The translations under genes were made by a program, and so were the position numbers. From Planctomycetota bacterium (GTDB lineage: Bacteria > Planctomycetota > Phycisphaerae > Phycisphaerales > UBA1924), in the NCBI GenBank assembly GCA_017303555.1, contig JAFLCN010000001.1, positions 1-64,000 on the forward strand: a stretch of DNA of 64,000 nt, given 5' to 3'. This document shows positions 43,382-52,211 of the stretch, in pieces. The notes under the pieces are model-generated. The model ran no database searches and was not told the origin of the DNA. It was given only the letters and a program-made list of their open reading frames with translations. Every line of letters begins with the position of its first letter. Position 1 is the stretch's first letter.

Positions 43382-44170
43382 TCAGGCGGGGAACGTGGCG
43401 CTGGTGCGGTCGGTTTCCCACACCGTGACGCTGATCAGTTTCGGCGAAGCGGCGTGCGCCGCGATGACCGGGCCGAGCCGCTCGTAGCAGATGCGGGCGA
43501 TGTTCTCGACCGAGGGAAGCACGCCGCCCTGATTGACGTTGAACTCGGTCGTATCTTCGTTGAGGTGCTTGTGATCGAAGTGCTTGATGACGGCGGAGTC
43601 GGTGATGGATTCGAGATCGGCCAATGAGAACGCCGGCGCGCCATCGAGACGGACTTGCACGACCGGCTGCACGATGTAGTTGTGGCCGTGGCCCCGGGGG
43701 TTGTTGCACTTGCCGTACAGCTTGAGGTTTTCCGCGTCGGAGAGCGCGGGCGAGTGCAGACGGTGGGCCGCGGAGAAATCGAACCGCTGTCGGATGAGGG
43801 CGTGTGCCGTGTCGCTCGGGGCCATTTCGAGGTCATGGTACGGGGTGAGACAGAGACGGACGCTCTGGAGCGGCACCGGGAGGCTGCCGGAAAGCACGCG
43901 AACGACCGATTGCAGTGTTTGTGCGGGGTCGAGTCTTTCGGAGACGGCTCGCTCGAACAGGGGGAGAGCGTGGGTCCGGACGTGGGAATCGACGGCTTTG
44001 ATGTCGATGAGGTAGCCGGTCACGGGGTCGATGTTGCCGCGGCAGGTGACCAGGAGCTCGAACCAGCGGCCGAATCCATCGATGGCAGGATTTCCGGCGA
44101 ATCCGTTGGACCCGGGGGGCGATACCCCGTGGTTGATTGCGAATCGAACTGAACGGGTGAGCAGGTGCAT
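43382..44170 (-). CDS. Two-domain 6-pyruvoyl-tetrahydropterin synthase / QueD-like protein
   Basis: 262 residues from the ATG at 44170. The C-terminal half is a full T-fold unit: RFDFSAAHRLHSP, KCNNPRGHGHNYIV with the catalytic Cys and zinc His residues, LNEDTTEFNVNQGG, and VWETDRTSATF. The N-terminal half (NPAIDGFGRWFELLVTCRGN, then PVTGYLIDIKAVDSHV) resembles another T-fold copy but lacks the zinc and catalytic residues. QueD makes 6-carboxytetrahydropterin for queuosine; 6-PTPS relatives make pterins. No other queuosine gene is nearby. Confidence 0.85.
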   Translation of the reverse strand: MHLLTRSVRFAINHGVSPPGSNGFAGNPAIDGFGRWFELLVTCRGNIDPVTGYLIDIKAVDSHVRTHALPLFERAVSERLDPAQTLQSVVRVLSGSLPVPLQSVRLCLTPYHDLEMAPSDTAHALIRQRFDFSAAHRLHSPALSDAENLKLYGKCNNPRGHGHNYIVQPVVQVRLDGAPAFSLADLESITDSAVIKHFDHKHLNEDTTEFNVNQGGVLPSVENIARICYERLGPVIAAHAASPKLISVTVWETDRTSATFPA

Positions 44171-44254
44171 GGTGTGAGGGCGTCGGAGGCGTGCGTGACG
44201 CAGTACGATAGAAGAGCCGGTGTTTGCGAGGAAAAGACCGGGCGGAGGTGCTGC

Positions 44255-44944
44255 ATGGTGACGGTTCTTGCTTCGATTCTGGTTGCGATCGCGGGGAGCG
44301 TTTCGGCGGAACCGGCGACCCCGGCGCCTGCGCCCCAGCCGGCTTCGCCCGCACCCGCAAGTTCGCCGAGCCAGGCCGAGCCGACGGGGCCAACTTCGGG
44401 GCCGGGCGCAACACCGGCAACGGGGGAGAAACCTGCGGCGACCGAATCGGATGCCTTTGTTCTGGGCTTCACGGTGAAGGACATCGACGGGAACGATGTG
44501 GACCTGAGCAAGTACAAAGGCCAGGTGGTGATGATCGTGAACGTGGCGAGCAAGTGCGGGTACACGCCGCAGTATGCGGGGCTGGAGAAGCTGTACAAGG
44601 ACAGGGCGGGGAAGGGGTTTGTGATCCTGGGCTTCCCGGCCAACGACTTTGGCGAGCAGGAACCGGGCACGAACAGCGAGATCAAGACGTTCTGCTCGAG
44701 CAAGTACAACGTGACGTTTCCGATGTTCGCGAAGATCTCGGTGCGGGGGAGCGAGCAGCACCCCCTGTTCAAGAAACTTTCATCGCAGCCCAAGCCGCTG
44801 GGAGGAGAGGGCGTGCCGGGATGGAATTTCACAAAGTTCCTGGTCGATCGCAACGGGAACGTGGTTGCCCGCTTCGATTCGAAGGTGAAACCCGACGATG
44901 CCACGCTTGTGAAGCGGGTGGACGAATTGGTCACGGGGAAGTAA
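44255..44944 (+). CDS. Exported glutathione peroxidase family protein
   Basis: 229 residues from the ATG at 44255, after GGAGG. Signal peptide to about residue 18, then a Pro/Ala-rich linker (APAPQPASPAPASSPSQAEP). The peroxidase domain has NVASKCGYTPQYAGLEKLY (peroxidatic Cys), FPANDFGEQEPG (Gln) and WNFTKFLVDRNGNVVARF (Trp, Asn). It uses cysteine, not selenocysteine. It reduces peroxides with thioredoxin-like donors, here presumably in the periplasm. Confidence 0.92.
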   Translation: MVTVLASILVAIAGSVSAEPATPAPAPQPASPAPASSPSQAEPTGPTSGPGATPATGEKPAATESDAFVLGFTVKDIDGNDVDLSKYKGQVVMIVNVASKCGYTPQYAGLEKLYKDRAGKGFVILGFPANDFGEQEPGTNSEIKTFCSSKYNVTFPMFAKISVRGSEQHPLFKKLSSQPKPLGGEGVPGWNFTKFLVDRNGNVVARFDSKVKPDDATLVKRVDELVTGK

Positions 44945-44999
44945 GTTCACGAGCGCTCGGAGCGTGCGGGGGGTTCCCGGGTCGGTATCATCGTCGGCG

Positions 45000-47900
45000 A
45001 TGAAACGCACAACCAAGCGCCATGGAACGGCAGAATCGAACGGGGTGCATCCGAGCGTTCGGGTGCTGGCCTGCTGCGCGGGGTTGGCGCTGGCGGCCTC
45101 CGGGGCGGCCTTCGGCGCTTCGCCGATGGACGGGCTGATCGGGCGTGGCGCAGCGCCGGTGGCGGACGAGTTCTCTGGGAGGGATTTCGGCGGGCTCCGG
45201 TTCGCGATGCGGGCGGTGCGGGGCCCGGTGTCGTTCGGAGCGGCGCGCGTCACGACGTGGTCGAGGGAGTCGCCCGCGACGGGAACCACGATCCAGCAGA
45301 TGCTGCTGGCGGGCGACGTGAAGGTGACGCTGGGTGTGTACCACTTTTCCGCGGCGCGGGCGGTTGTGTACATCGAGAAGCTCTCGGATGTGAGCGACGC
45401 GGAAGAAGCGGAGGATGTGCCGATTCCGTTCGCGCCCGACGACAGCGCGGGGGTTTATCAGATATTCGTTTTCTTCGACCGCGTTTCGTCGCCGATGGCG
45501 GAGATCTCGGTGAGTGTTGCGGCCAACCGGCTGCCCGTTCGCGCGGTGATCGAACCCGAGAACGGGATCGACTTGCGGTACGACCTGCTGATTCAGGGAG
45601 AATCGAACGATCCGCTGGTGCGGGAGGCGGAGCAGTCGCTCGCCAACATTCTGCGTCAGCAGGAAGGCGCGGAGACGCAGGCGGTGGCGCCGCAGGACTT
45701 TGAGGGCAGGCGCAGGCTGTCGGCGCCGGTGCCCGCGGAGTCGCGGTCGTACCTGCCCCCCACCGCGAGCCAGCTCGCGTCGCGAGCGGCGGACAGCCTC
45801 GACGCGACGACGCTGCAGAACGCGGCGTTCACGGGGCCGATCTTTGCCCGGGACGGGATTTTCACGATCTCGCCGGGAGATGTGACGCTGATCTCGGGGA
45901 CGGACGAGAACTCGCTGCTCATTTCGAACGGGCTGGTGGTGCAGTACGCGGATACGCGGAGCGGGCGGTCGCTGCAGCTCACGGCGCAGCGGGGCGTGAT
46001 CTTCACCGATCCGAGCGAGATCAAGGACATGGGGCGGCTGCGCGCGGGCGACGTGCGCGGGTTCTACCTCGAGGGCGATGTGATCGCGTCGGACGGGCAG
46101 TACACGCTGCGCGGTCCGAAGATGTTCTATGACGTGCGGCGCAACAAGGCGGTGGTGCTGGACGGCGTCTTCTGGACGTACGACCAGCAGCGCCGGCTGC
46201 CGCTGTATGTGCGTGCGGACACGATCCGGCAGAAGTCGAGCAACGAGTTCGAGGCGAAAAAGGCGAGGCTCGCAACAAGCGCGTTCTTCAATCCCGATTT
46301 CTCGATCGGCGCGACGCAGGTGACGCTGACGAGGCGGCAGGTGGCGAGCAAGCCGGAGGGCTTGCTTCCGACGATTCAGTCGTGGTCGAGCAGCGGCCAG
46401 GGGACCGGGCCAGCGCCGAGCGGCGCGACCGCGCCGGGTCAGACGATGGGCGTGCGCGGCATGGCCACGGCGGAAGATGCGCGGGGCGTCGGCAACGTGC
46501 CGACGACGGGGTACGACCTCGAGAGCGACCTCATCACGGCTTCGGCGTTGATGCCGTCGATGGTGACGGAGAACTACATCGATGCGAAGAACATCACGCT
46601 GAACGCGGAAGGGATGCCGTTCTTCTACTGGCCGTATTACGAGGGGACGATCGATGAGCCCTTGTTGCGTGACCTGCGTGCGGAGAACCGGTCGGGTTCG
46701 GGCTTTGCGATCAAGAGCCGGTGGAACGCGTACCGGCTGATCGGGCTGAAAGGGACGCCGTTCACGAGGGCGGATGTGATGCTGGATGCGTACTTCAGCC
46801 GCGGGCCGGGCGTGGGGACGAACCTGGCGTGGGCGGGTCCGGACGCGAACGGCAGCGCGTTCCTGTACGGGCTGTTCGACGATCACGGAACGGACGTGCT
46901 GCCGACGGGCGAGCGGCGGACGTACGACGGGCAGAACCGGGGCGTTGCGCTGGGCGAGCACGCGGTCGCGTTGAATGACCGGTGGACGCTGCTGGGCGAG
47001 GGCGCGTACCAGTCGGACGCGAACTTTGTTGAATCGTTTTATCCGGACATGGCGAAGACTCGGCGCGAGTTTACGACCGAGCTTTATCTGCGCCGGCTCG
47101 AGGACAACACGGCGTTCATCGCGAACGCCAAGGGATCGTTCAACGACTTCATCACGAACGAGTATCTGCTGCAGAGCCAGGGGTATTACGTCACGAAGGC
47201 GCCGGAGCTTCAGTACCTGCGCCAGGCCGATCCGCTGCTCTCGAGCTGGTTCGGCGATGTGCTGACGTGGACGCAGGAGTACCGCGCGGGCATGATGGGG
47301 ATGAAGTTCGACTCGGTCACGCCCGAGTACCGGGGCTTCTCGAATCCGACGCAGTCGCAGCAGATCTTCGGGATCAACCCGAACCAGACGCTGAACGAGA
47401 GCCTGACCGCGCAAGGCTATCTGCCCCAGCAGGTTTTCCGGTTCGATACGCGTCAGCAGGTGGACGCGAAGATCGAGATGGGCCCGGTGAACTTTGTGCC
47501 GTTCGGCGCCGTGCGGCTGACCGGATACGACCACAACTTCGATCAGTTTGCGGCGAACGCGGGAAGCGACCAGACGGATCGGTACCGGCTCTGGGGTTCG
47601 ACGGGCGGCACGCTGAGCACGCAGATACAGCGGGTGAACAACTCGGTCGATTCGCGGATGTTCGATCTGCACCGCATCCGGCACATCGTCGAGCCTTCGG
47701 TGACGATCTTCACGGCCGGCACAAACCGCGACGAGAGCACGCTGCCGACGTACGACGAGAACGTCGAAGCGATCGCCAAGGGCACTTCGATTCGAGCCGG
47801 TGTGAATCAGATCTGGCAGACGCAGCGGGGCCGGCCGGGCCGTTACTACAGCGTGGATGTCTTCACGCTCGACGCCAACTACGTCGATTCGACCTCGGAA

Positions 47901-48401
47901 ACGGATCTCCGCTCGCCGGTCGGGCGGTTCTTTGATTTCCGGCCCGAACTGTCGTCGTTCGGCAAATACGGGAACCTGGATTCGGCGTGGCGCGTAACCG
48001 ATGCGACAACGCTGACGGGCGGCACGGTCTTCGACTTCGATCTGAACCAGCAGGCACGCACGTCGGCGGGAGTCATCGTGCAGCAGACACCGGACGTGAC
48101 GGCGAACATGGACCTGCGCTATCTCAACGCGCTGGATCTGACCACGCTGGGAGCCGGGCTGGCGTACCGATTGGCCAATCAGTACATCGTGACCGTGAGC
48201 GCGAGCTACGACCTGACGAGCAGCGAGCTGCAGGGGATCGGCGCGGAGGTCAAGCGCGATTTCCAGAGCATGCGGCTGGGGTTCAACATCGCTCGCAACC
48301 AGATTTCGGGTCAGACGAGTTTCGGGTTTACGCTGACCCCCCGCATCGGCGAGGCACGCGGGCGGACACCGATTCTGGGCGAACAGGCGCAGGTGCGGTA
48401 G
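45000..48401 (+). CDS. LptD/OstA-like outer-membrane LPS-assembly protein
   Basis: 1133 residues from the ATG at 45000, with a signal-like region around residues 21-40. The middle holds OstA-type periplasmic repeats (DVTLISGTDENSLLISNGLV; GRLRAGDVRGFYLEGDVIAS; RNKAVVLDGVFWTYD). Then NYIDAKNITLNAEGMPFFYW and PYYEGTID introduce the beta barrel, as in LptD. The barrel covers about residues 555-1120. It is longer than enteric LptD (about 780), the extra length being mainly before the barrel. It should insert LPS into the outer leaflet; its place among LPS genes agrees. Confidence 0.82.
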   Translation: MKRTTKRHGTAESNGVHPSVRVLACCAGLALAASGAAFGASPMDGLIGRGAAPVADEFSGRDFGGLRFAMRAVRGPVSFGAARVTTWSRESPATGTTIQQMLLAGDVKVTLGVYHFSAARAVVYIEKLSDVSDAEEAEDVPIPFAPDDSAGVYQIFVFFDRVSSPMAEISVSVAANRLPVRAVIEPENGIDLRYDLLIQGESNDPLVREAEQSLANILRQQEGAETQAVAPQDFEGRRRLSAPVPAESRSYLPPTASQLASRAADSLDATTLQNAAFTGPIFARDGIFTISPGDVTLISGTDENSLLISNGLVVQYADTRSGRSLQLTAQRGVIFTDPSEIKDMGRLRAGDVRGFYLEGDVIASDGQYTLRGPKMFYDVRRNKAVVLDGVFWTYDQQRRLPLYVRADTIRQKSSNEFEAKKARLATSAFFNPDFSIGATQVTLTRRQVASKPEGLLPTIQSWSSSGQGTGPAPSGATAPGQTMGVRGMATAEDARGVGNVPTTGYDLESDLITASALMPSMVTENYIDAKNITLNAEGMPFFYWPYYEGTIDEPLLRDLRAENRSGSGFAIKSRWNAYRLIGLKGTPFTRADVMLDAYFSRGPGVGTNLAWAGPDANGSAFLYGLFDDHGTDVLPTGERRTYDGQNRGVALGEHAVALNDRWTLLGEGAYQSDANFVESFYPDMAKTRREFTTELYLRRLEDNTAFIANAKGSFNDFITNEYLLQSQGYYVTKAPELQYLRQADPLLSSWFGDVLTWTQEYRAGMMGMKFDSVTPEYRGFSNPTQSQQIFGINPNQTLNESLTAQGYLPQQVFRFDTRQQVDAKIEMGPVNFVPFGAVRLTGYDHNFDQFAANAGSDQTDRYRLWGSTGGTLSTQIQRVNNSVDSRMFDLHRIRHIVEPSVTIFTAGTNRDESTLPTYDENVEAIAKGTSIRAGVNQIWQTQRGRPGRYYSVDVFTLDANYVDSTSETDLRSPVGRFFDFRPELSSFGKYGNLDSAWRVTDATTLTGGTVFDFDLNQQARTSAGVIVQQTPDVTANMDLRYLNALDLTTLGAGLAYRLANQYIVTVSASYDLTSSELQGIGAEVKRDFQSMRLGFNIARNQISGQTSFGFTLTPRIGEARGRTPILGEQAQVR

Positions 48402-48565
48402 AGCGGCTTTCACCGGCGTGGCACGCGAGGAATCTTGCTGCGTGTAGACGATCGCCTTGGACAGCGTCCGACACTCCGCTCGGGCTCGTGCGACAAGGAG
48501 TCGATTGCGCGGAGACGCCGGGCGCGATCGCGACGGAGGGGGGCCCTCCTGTTCTTCTTTCATCA

Positions 48566-49411
48566 CTACTTGGGGCCCGGGATTGCGGGCGTGGTGACGC
48601 CTTGCAACTTGCGTTCCGCGGCGGTCAGGCGATCGATCGCGATGATCGCGAAAGGGAGCGAAGTGAACGCTTTTTCGCCGGCGACCCGTGCGGTATCGCT
48701 CAGCGACTTCACTTTGCCTTCGCGGACATCCTGCGTCAGGTCTTTGACGATGTTGTCGAACGTCGCAACCAGCCCGGTGTACACGCGCCACGCTTCCGGA
48801 GATTTGAAAAAGTAACCCTTCAGGATCGGAAGGTCGGTGGGAAGAACGAAGTACCAGCGATTGTCCTTCGGATTGAGACGGATGAGGAGCGGAACGCCGG
48901 GAACGATCGGGCCGCCTTTGTACAGCAGCGAATAGGTCTGCTTGTCGAGTTGGATGACGGTCAGATTCTCACCCTGCTCCTGGAGTGCTTCGAAGGGCGA
49001 GGCGAAAAGCCTCGTGAGCGCGGAGTTCATGGCGTCGTTCTGGGCGCCCTCGCGCCGGGCGGCCCGGCCGCCGGTGAAGGTGCGGGAGAGGCCTGCGAGC
49101 CCCGTGCCGGAAGACTGGCCCATCGCGTCCTGCTTCAGCTTCTGCACATCCTGCGGGAAGGCACGGGCGAGTTCGGCGGCGAGCGTCTGCAGGCTGCCGA
49201 GAGTGTGACCGATGCGGTTGAGGCAGCGGCTCATGTTCTCATCGTCGGACCAGATGAGTTTCACGAGCAAGCCGGCCTTGCCGTCGCGGGCCATCTGGCG
49301 GGCGGTGGCGATCGTGGCTTCGGGCGTTGCCTGTGAATAGCCAGGTTCGCGCGAGCAGGCGGCGAGCGTGAGCACGGCAAGAACCAGCAGCAACGCGGGG
49401 CGCACGTTCAT
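48566..49411 (-). CDS. Lipoprotein of unknown function
   Basis: 281 residues from the ATG at 49411. The lipobox LTLAAC (Cys19) is clear. The mature part begins [20 protein letters not shown], then [21 protein letters not shown] folded domain with [20 protein letters not shown] follows. I recognise no family. The start overlaps the thiG stop by four bases (ATGA), so it is translated with thiG although no role in thiamine synthesis is apparent. Confidence 0.8.
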   Translation of the reverse strand: MNVRPALLLVLAVLTLAACSREPGYSQATPEATIATARQMARDGKAGLLVKLIWSDDENMSRCLNRIGHTLGSLQTLAAELARAFPQDVQKLKQDAMGQSSGTGLAGLSRTFTGGRAARREGAQNDAMNSALTRLFASPFEALQEQGENLTVIQLDKQTYSLLYKGGPIVPGVPLLIRLNPKDNRWYFVLPTDLPILKGYFFKSPEAWRVYTGLVATFDNIVKDLTQDVREGKVKSLSDTARVAGEKAFTSLPFAIIAIDRLTAAERKLQGVTTPAIPGPK

Positions 49412-50286
49412 TCTCCGGGAATGGAACCGGAAGCCGGGCCGGAAGAGCGGGAAATGACGCCGTCCCACGGGCTGCTGGCCGAAGCGTACAAGCGCTTGGG
49501 AATGCGTCCGGCGAGATACGACTGGCGGCCGGCGATGGTCGCGTGACGCATCGCGTGGGCCATCAGGACGGGATCGTGTGCGTGGGCGATGGCGGTGTTC
49601 AGCAGCACGCCGTCGGCGCCGAGCTCCATCGCGATCGAGACGTCGCTTGCCGCGCCGACTCCGGCATCGACGATGACGGGAAAGTCCGGGTCGCCCTGCT
49701 TGAGCAGCTCGAGGCAGAGCACGATATTGGCGGGGTTCAGGACACCCTGTCCGCTGCCGATGGGTGAGCCCGCGGGCATGACGCTGGTCGCACCGGCTTC
49801 TTTCAGGCGGAGTGCGGCGATCGGATCGTCGCTGGTGTACGCGAGAACGCGGAAACCGTCGCGGACGAGTTCGCGCGTCGCTTCGAGCGTTCCGGCCGGG
49901 TCGGGAAGGAGCGTCTTTTTGTCGCCGAGCACTTCGAGCTTGACCCAATCGGCGCCGGCGTTTCCGGCCTGGGAGAGCAATTCACGACCGAGGCGGGCGA
50001 CGCGGATGGCGTCGGGCGCGTTGAAGCAACCCGCGGTGTTGGGAAGGATGGTCAGGCGTGCGAGATCGAGGAAATCGAGCAGGCTCTGTCCGGCCTGGTT
50101 GAAAAGGCGTTCCCGGCGCACGGCGACGGTGACGACTTGAGCGCCGCTGGCATCGAGGGCATCGCGCATCTGCGCCATCGAGGCGTACTTGCCTGTGCCG
50201 GCAAAGAGGCGGCTGTGGAAAACACGTCCTCCGATCGAGAGGGGCGCGAGGGTTGCGGGTTTGATCTCAACGTGCGCGGGCATCAT
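49408..50286 (-). CDS. thiG: Thiazole synthase
   Basis: 292 residues from an ATG that overlaps the thiS stop (a second ATG follows at 50283). TIM-barrel features: [20 protein letters not shown], then [20 protein letters not shown], the substrate-binding Lys in [30 protein letters not shown], and [20 protein letters not shown] followed by [12 protein letters not shown]. It makes the thiazole phosphate of thiamine from deoxyxylulose-5-phosphate, dehydroglycine and ThiS thiocarboxylate. A C-terminal tail of about 25 residues is unusual. Confidence 0.95.
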   Translation of the reverse strand: MMPAHVEIKPATLAPLSIGGRVFHSRLFAGTGKYASMAQMRDALDASGAQVVTVAVRRERLFNQAGQSLLDFLDLARLTILPNTAGCFNAPDAIRVARLGRELLSQAGNAGADWVKLEVLGDKKTLLPDPAGTLEATRELVRDGFRVLAYTSDDPIAALRLKEAGATSVMPAGSPIGSGQGVLNPANIVLCLELLKQGDPDFPVIVDAGVGAASDVSIAMELGADGVLLNTAIAHAHDPVLMAHAMRHATIAGRQSYLAGRIPKRLYASASSPWDGVISRSSGPASGSIPGE

Positions 50287-50483
50287 CCACCTCCGACAAG
50301 CGTCACGATCTCGATCCGATCGCCTTCCGAGAGACGGTGCTGCTCGTGCCGCGCCTTGGGGATGAGCTGCTCGTTCACTTCGGCGGCGCACGCGCGGAGG
50401 TGCAGCCCGAGCTCGACCAGAAGGGATCCGAGGGTCGCTTGGGCGTGGACCTTCGTTTCCACTCCGTTGACGGTCACTTTCAC
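50283..50483 (-). CDS. thiS: Sulfur carrier protein ThiS
   Basis: 66 residues from a GTG at 50483 ([20 protein letters not shown]). Ubiquitin-like fold ending [17 protein letters not shown]; the terminal Gly-Gly is adenylated and thiocarboxylated to carry sulfur for ThiG. The start was chosen because the family begins directly with this beta strand; the longer reading adds a Pro-rich stretch. Stop and thiG start overlap. Confidence 0.92.
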   Translation of the reverse strand: MKVTVNGVETKVHAQATLGSLLVELGLHLRACAAEVNEQLIPKARHEQHRLSEGDRIEIVTLVGGG

Positions 50484-50629
50484 GGGTGATTCTAGCTTTG
50501 AATTGGCGGGAGGGCACCGGTCGCCGGAGGGGCGCGCGGGGCGATTCATCGGTGGAAACGGCGGAGCGGACACCCTGTTTCAAGAGGCGGAAGCGACGAG
50601 GCTGCGGATATCGGAGCCTAAACTGCAAG

Positions 50630-51400
50630 GTGATAGCGAGAAGCCTCGAATATCGCCGCGACCTGATCGCGGCATTGCTGATCAAGGAATTGCGGGCTCG
50701 CTATAAGCGGACCGTGCTGGGCTACGCGTGGTCGCTGCTGAATCCGCTCGCGATGGCCGCGATCTACTTCGTGCTGGTGAACCGGATCTTTGCGGTTCAG
50801 ATCAAGAACTACCCGCTGGTGCTGGTCGCGGGGCTGTTCCCGTGGCAATGGGTGGCGAACTCGGTAACGTCGTCAACGATGGTTTTCATCGCGAACGCGG
50901 GGCTGATCCGGCGGACATCGTTCCCGCGTGCGGCGCTGCTGGTGTCGGCGACGTTGAACGATCTCGTGCACTACCTCGCATCGGTGCCGGTGATCATCGG
51001 GTTCATGCTCTGGTTCGGGATCTACCCCGACGCGCGCTGGATCATCTTCGTGCCGTTGCTGATCGTGGTGCAGTGGGCGGTGATCATGGGGATCGCTTTC
51101 ATCATCTCCTCGTGCAACGTGTTCTTCCGGGATCTGGAGCGCATCACAACAATCGGCGTGACGCTCTGGTTTTACATGACTCCGATCATCTACACACGCG
51201 ACATGTTGAGCGGGAGGCACGATTACCTGCTGATTGTGAACCCGGTCGCGGGGGTGCTGCTGGGCTGGCGGAGCCTGTTTATGGGGGAATCGATCGATCT
51301 GATGCTCGTGCTTTGCTCGGCGGTCTGGGGCGCGGTGCTCCTGAGCGTCGGGTACGCTTTCTACCGGCGTGTGCAGTGGAGATTCGCGGAACTTGTCTGA
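50630..51400 (+). CDS. wzm: ABC-2 polysaccharide export permease
   Basis: 256 residues from a GTG ([20 protein letters not shown]); a longer reading adds an Arg-rich stretch without support. The start motif [20 protein letters not shown] is diagnostic of Wzm/KpsM/TagG permeases. Six membrane helices follow, with the usual [20 protein letters not shown] and PIIYT. It exports undecaprenyl-linked polysaccharide across the inner membrane with the ATPase encoded next. The stop overlaps that gene's start. Confidence 0.93.
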   Translation: MIARSLEYRRDLIAALLIKELRARYKRTVLGYAWSLLNPLAMAAIYFVLVNRIFAVQIKNYPLVLVAGLFPWQWVANSVTSSTMVFIANAGLIRRTSFPRAALLVSATLNDLVHYLASVPVIIGFMLWFGIYPDARWIIFVPLLIVVQWAVIMGIAFIISSCNVFFRDLERITTIGVTLWFYMTPIIYTRDMLSGRHDYLLIVNPVAGVLLGWRSLFMGESIDLMLVLCSAVWGAVLLSVGYAFYRRVQWRFAELV

Positions 51401-52211
51401 ACTACCCGTCGTTCAGTTCCGGTCCGTCACCAAGGCGTATGCATCGCGGGCGCTGTCGCACGTCGGCGCCAAGGGGCTGATCACCTCGTTTCCGACGTAC
51501 CTCCGTCAGGGGCGGAGCGCGAAGTTTGTCGCGCTCCGCGACGTTTCGTTCGATATCGCGCGGGGCGAACGCTTCGCCGTTATCGGGGTGAACGGCGCGG
51601 GAAAGAGCACGACGCTCGCCCTGATCGCGCGCGTGATGCGTCCGACCAGCGGCACGATCGAGACCCGTGGTCACGTCTGCCCGCTGCTCGAACTCGGCGC
51701 CGGGTTTCACCCGGATCTGAGCGGGCGCGAGAACGTCACGCTGAACGGCGTCCTGCTCGGCATGACCAAGCGCGAGGTGCGGGCCAAGACCGCGAGCATC
51801 CTCGATTTCGCGGGGCTCGGCACGTTCATCGACGAACCGCTGCGGACCTACTCCGCTGGCATGTCGGCGCGGCTGGGCTTCGCGGTCGCTGTCCATCTCG
51901 ATCCGGACATCCTGCTCGTGGACGAGATTCTGGCCGTCGGCGACGCGTCGTTCCAGAAGAAGTGCCTCGACCGCATCAACGAGTTCCACAAGCGGGGCGT
52001 GACGTTCGTCATGGTTTCGCACGATTCCAACATGGTGCGAACGACCTGCGATCGTGCGGTTCTGTTGAACGGGGGCAGCGTTCACATGTGCGATCGGGCG
52101 GACCGCGTGGTGGATGAGTACCACCGCCTGCTGGAGCAGCCCCGCGTGGCGCCGGCACCGACAGTCGAGCAAAAGCCATCAGAAGGAAAGGCATGCTTGA
52201 CGCAAAGCTGA
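51393..52211 (+). CDS. wzt: ABC polysaccharide export ATPase
   Basis: 272 residues from a TTG inside the wzm gene end (8-base overlap). Walker A VIGVNGAGKSTTLAL, Q-loop region PLLELGAGFHPDLSGRENV, a signature close to TYSAGMSARLGFAVA, Walker B ILLVDEILAVGD, and the H-loop FVMVSHD. Only about 30 residues follow the nucleotide-binding domain, so the C-terminal carbohydrate-binding domain of O9a-type Wzt is missing. Chain recognition must therefore differ from that system. Confidence 0.93.
   Translation: MSELPVVQFRSVTKAYASRALSHVGAKGLITSFPTYLRQGRSAKFVALRDVSFDIARGERFAVIGVNGAGKSTTLALIARVMRPTSGTIETRGHVCPLLELGAGFHPDLSGRENVTLNGVLLGMTKREVRAKTASILDFAGLGTFIDEPLRTYSAGMSARLGFAVAVHLDPDILLVDEILAVGDASFQKKCLDRINEFHKRGVTFVMVSHDSNMVRTTCDRAVLLNGGSVHMCDRADRVVDEYHRLLEQPRVAPAPTVEQKPSEGKACLTQS

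Noticed and set aside
44988..48791. 1267-residue open frame on the minus strand opposite the LptD-like gene
   Set aside because: Arg/His-rich antisense of a GC-rich gene with no domain, no ribosome site and no homologous motif; the plus strand has signal, repeats and barrel features.
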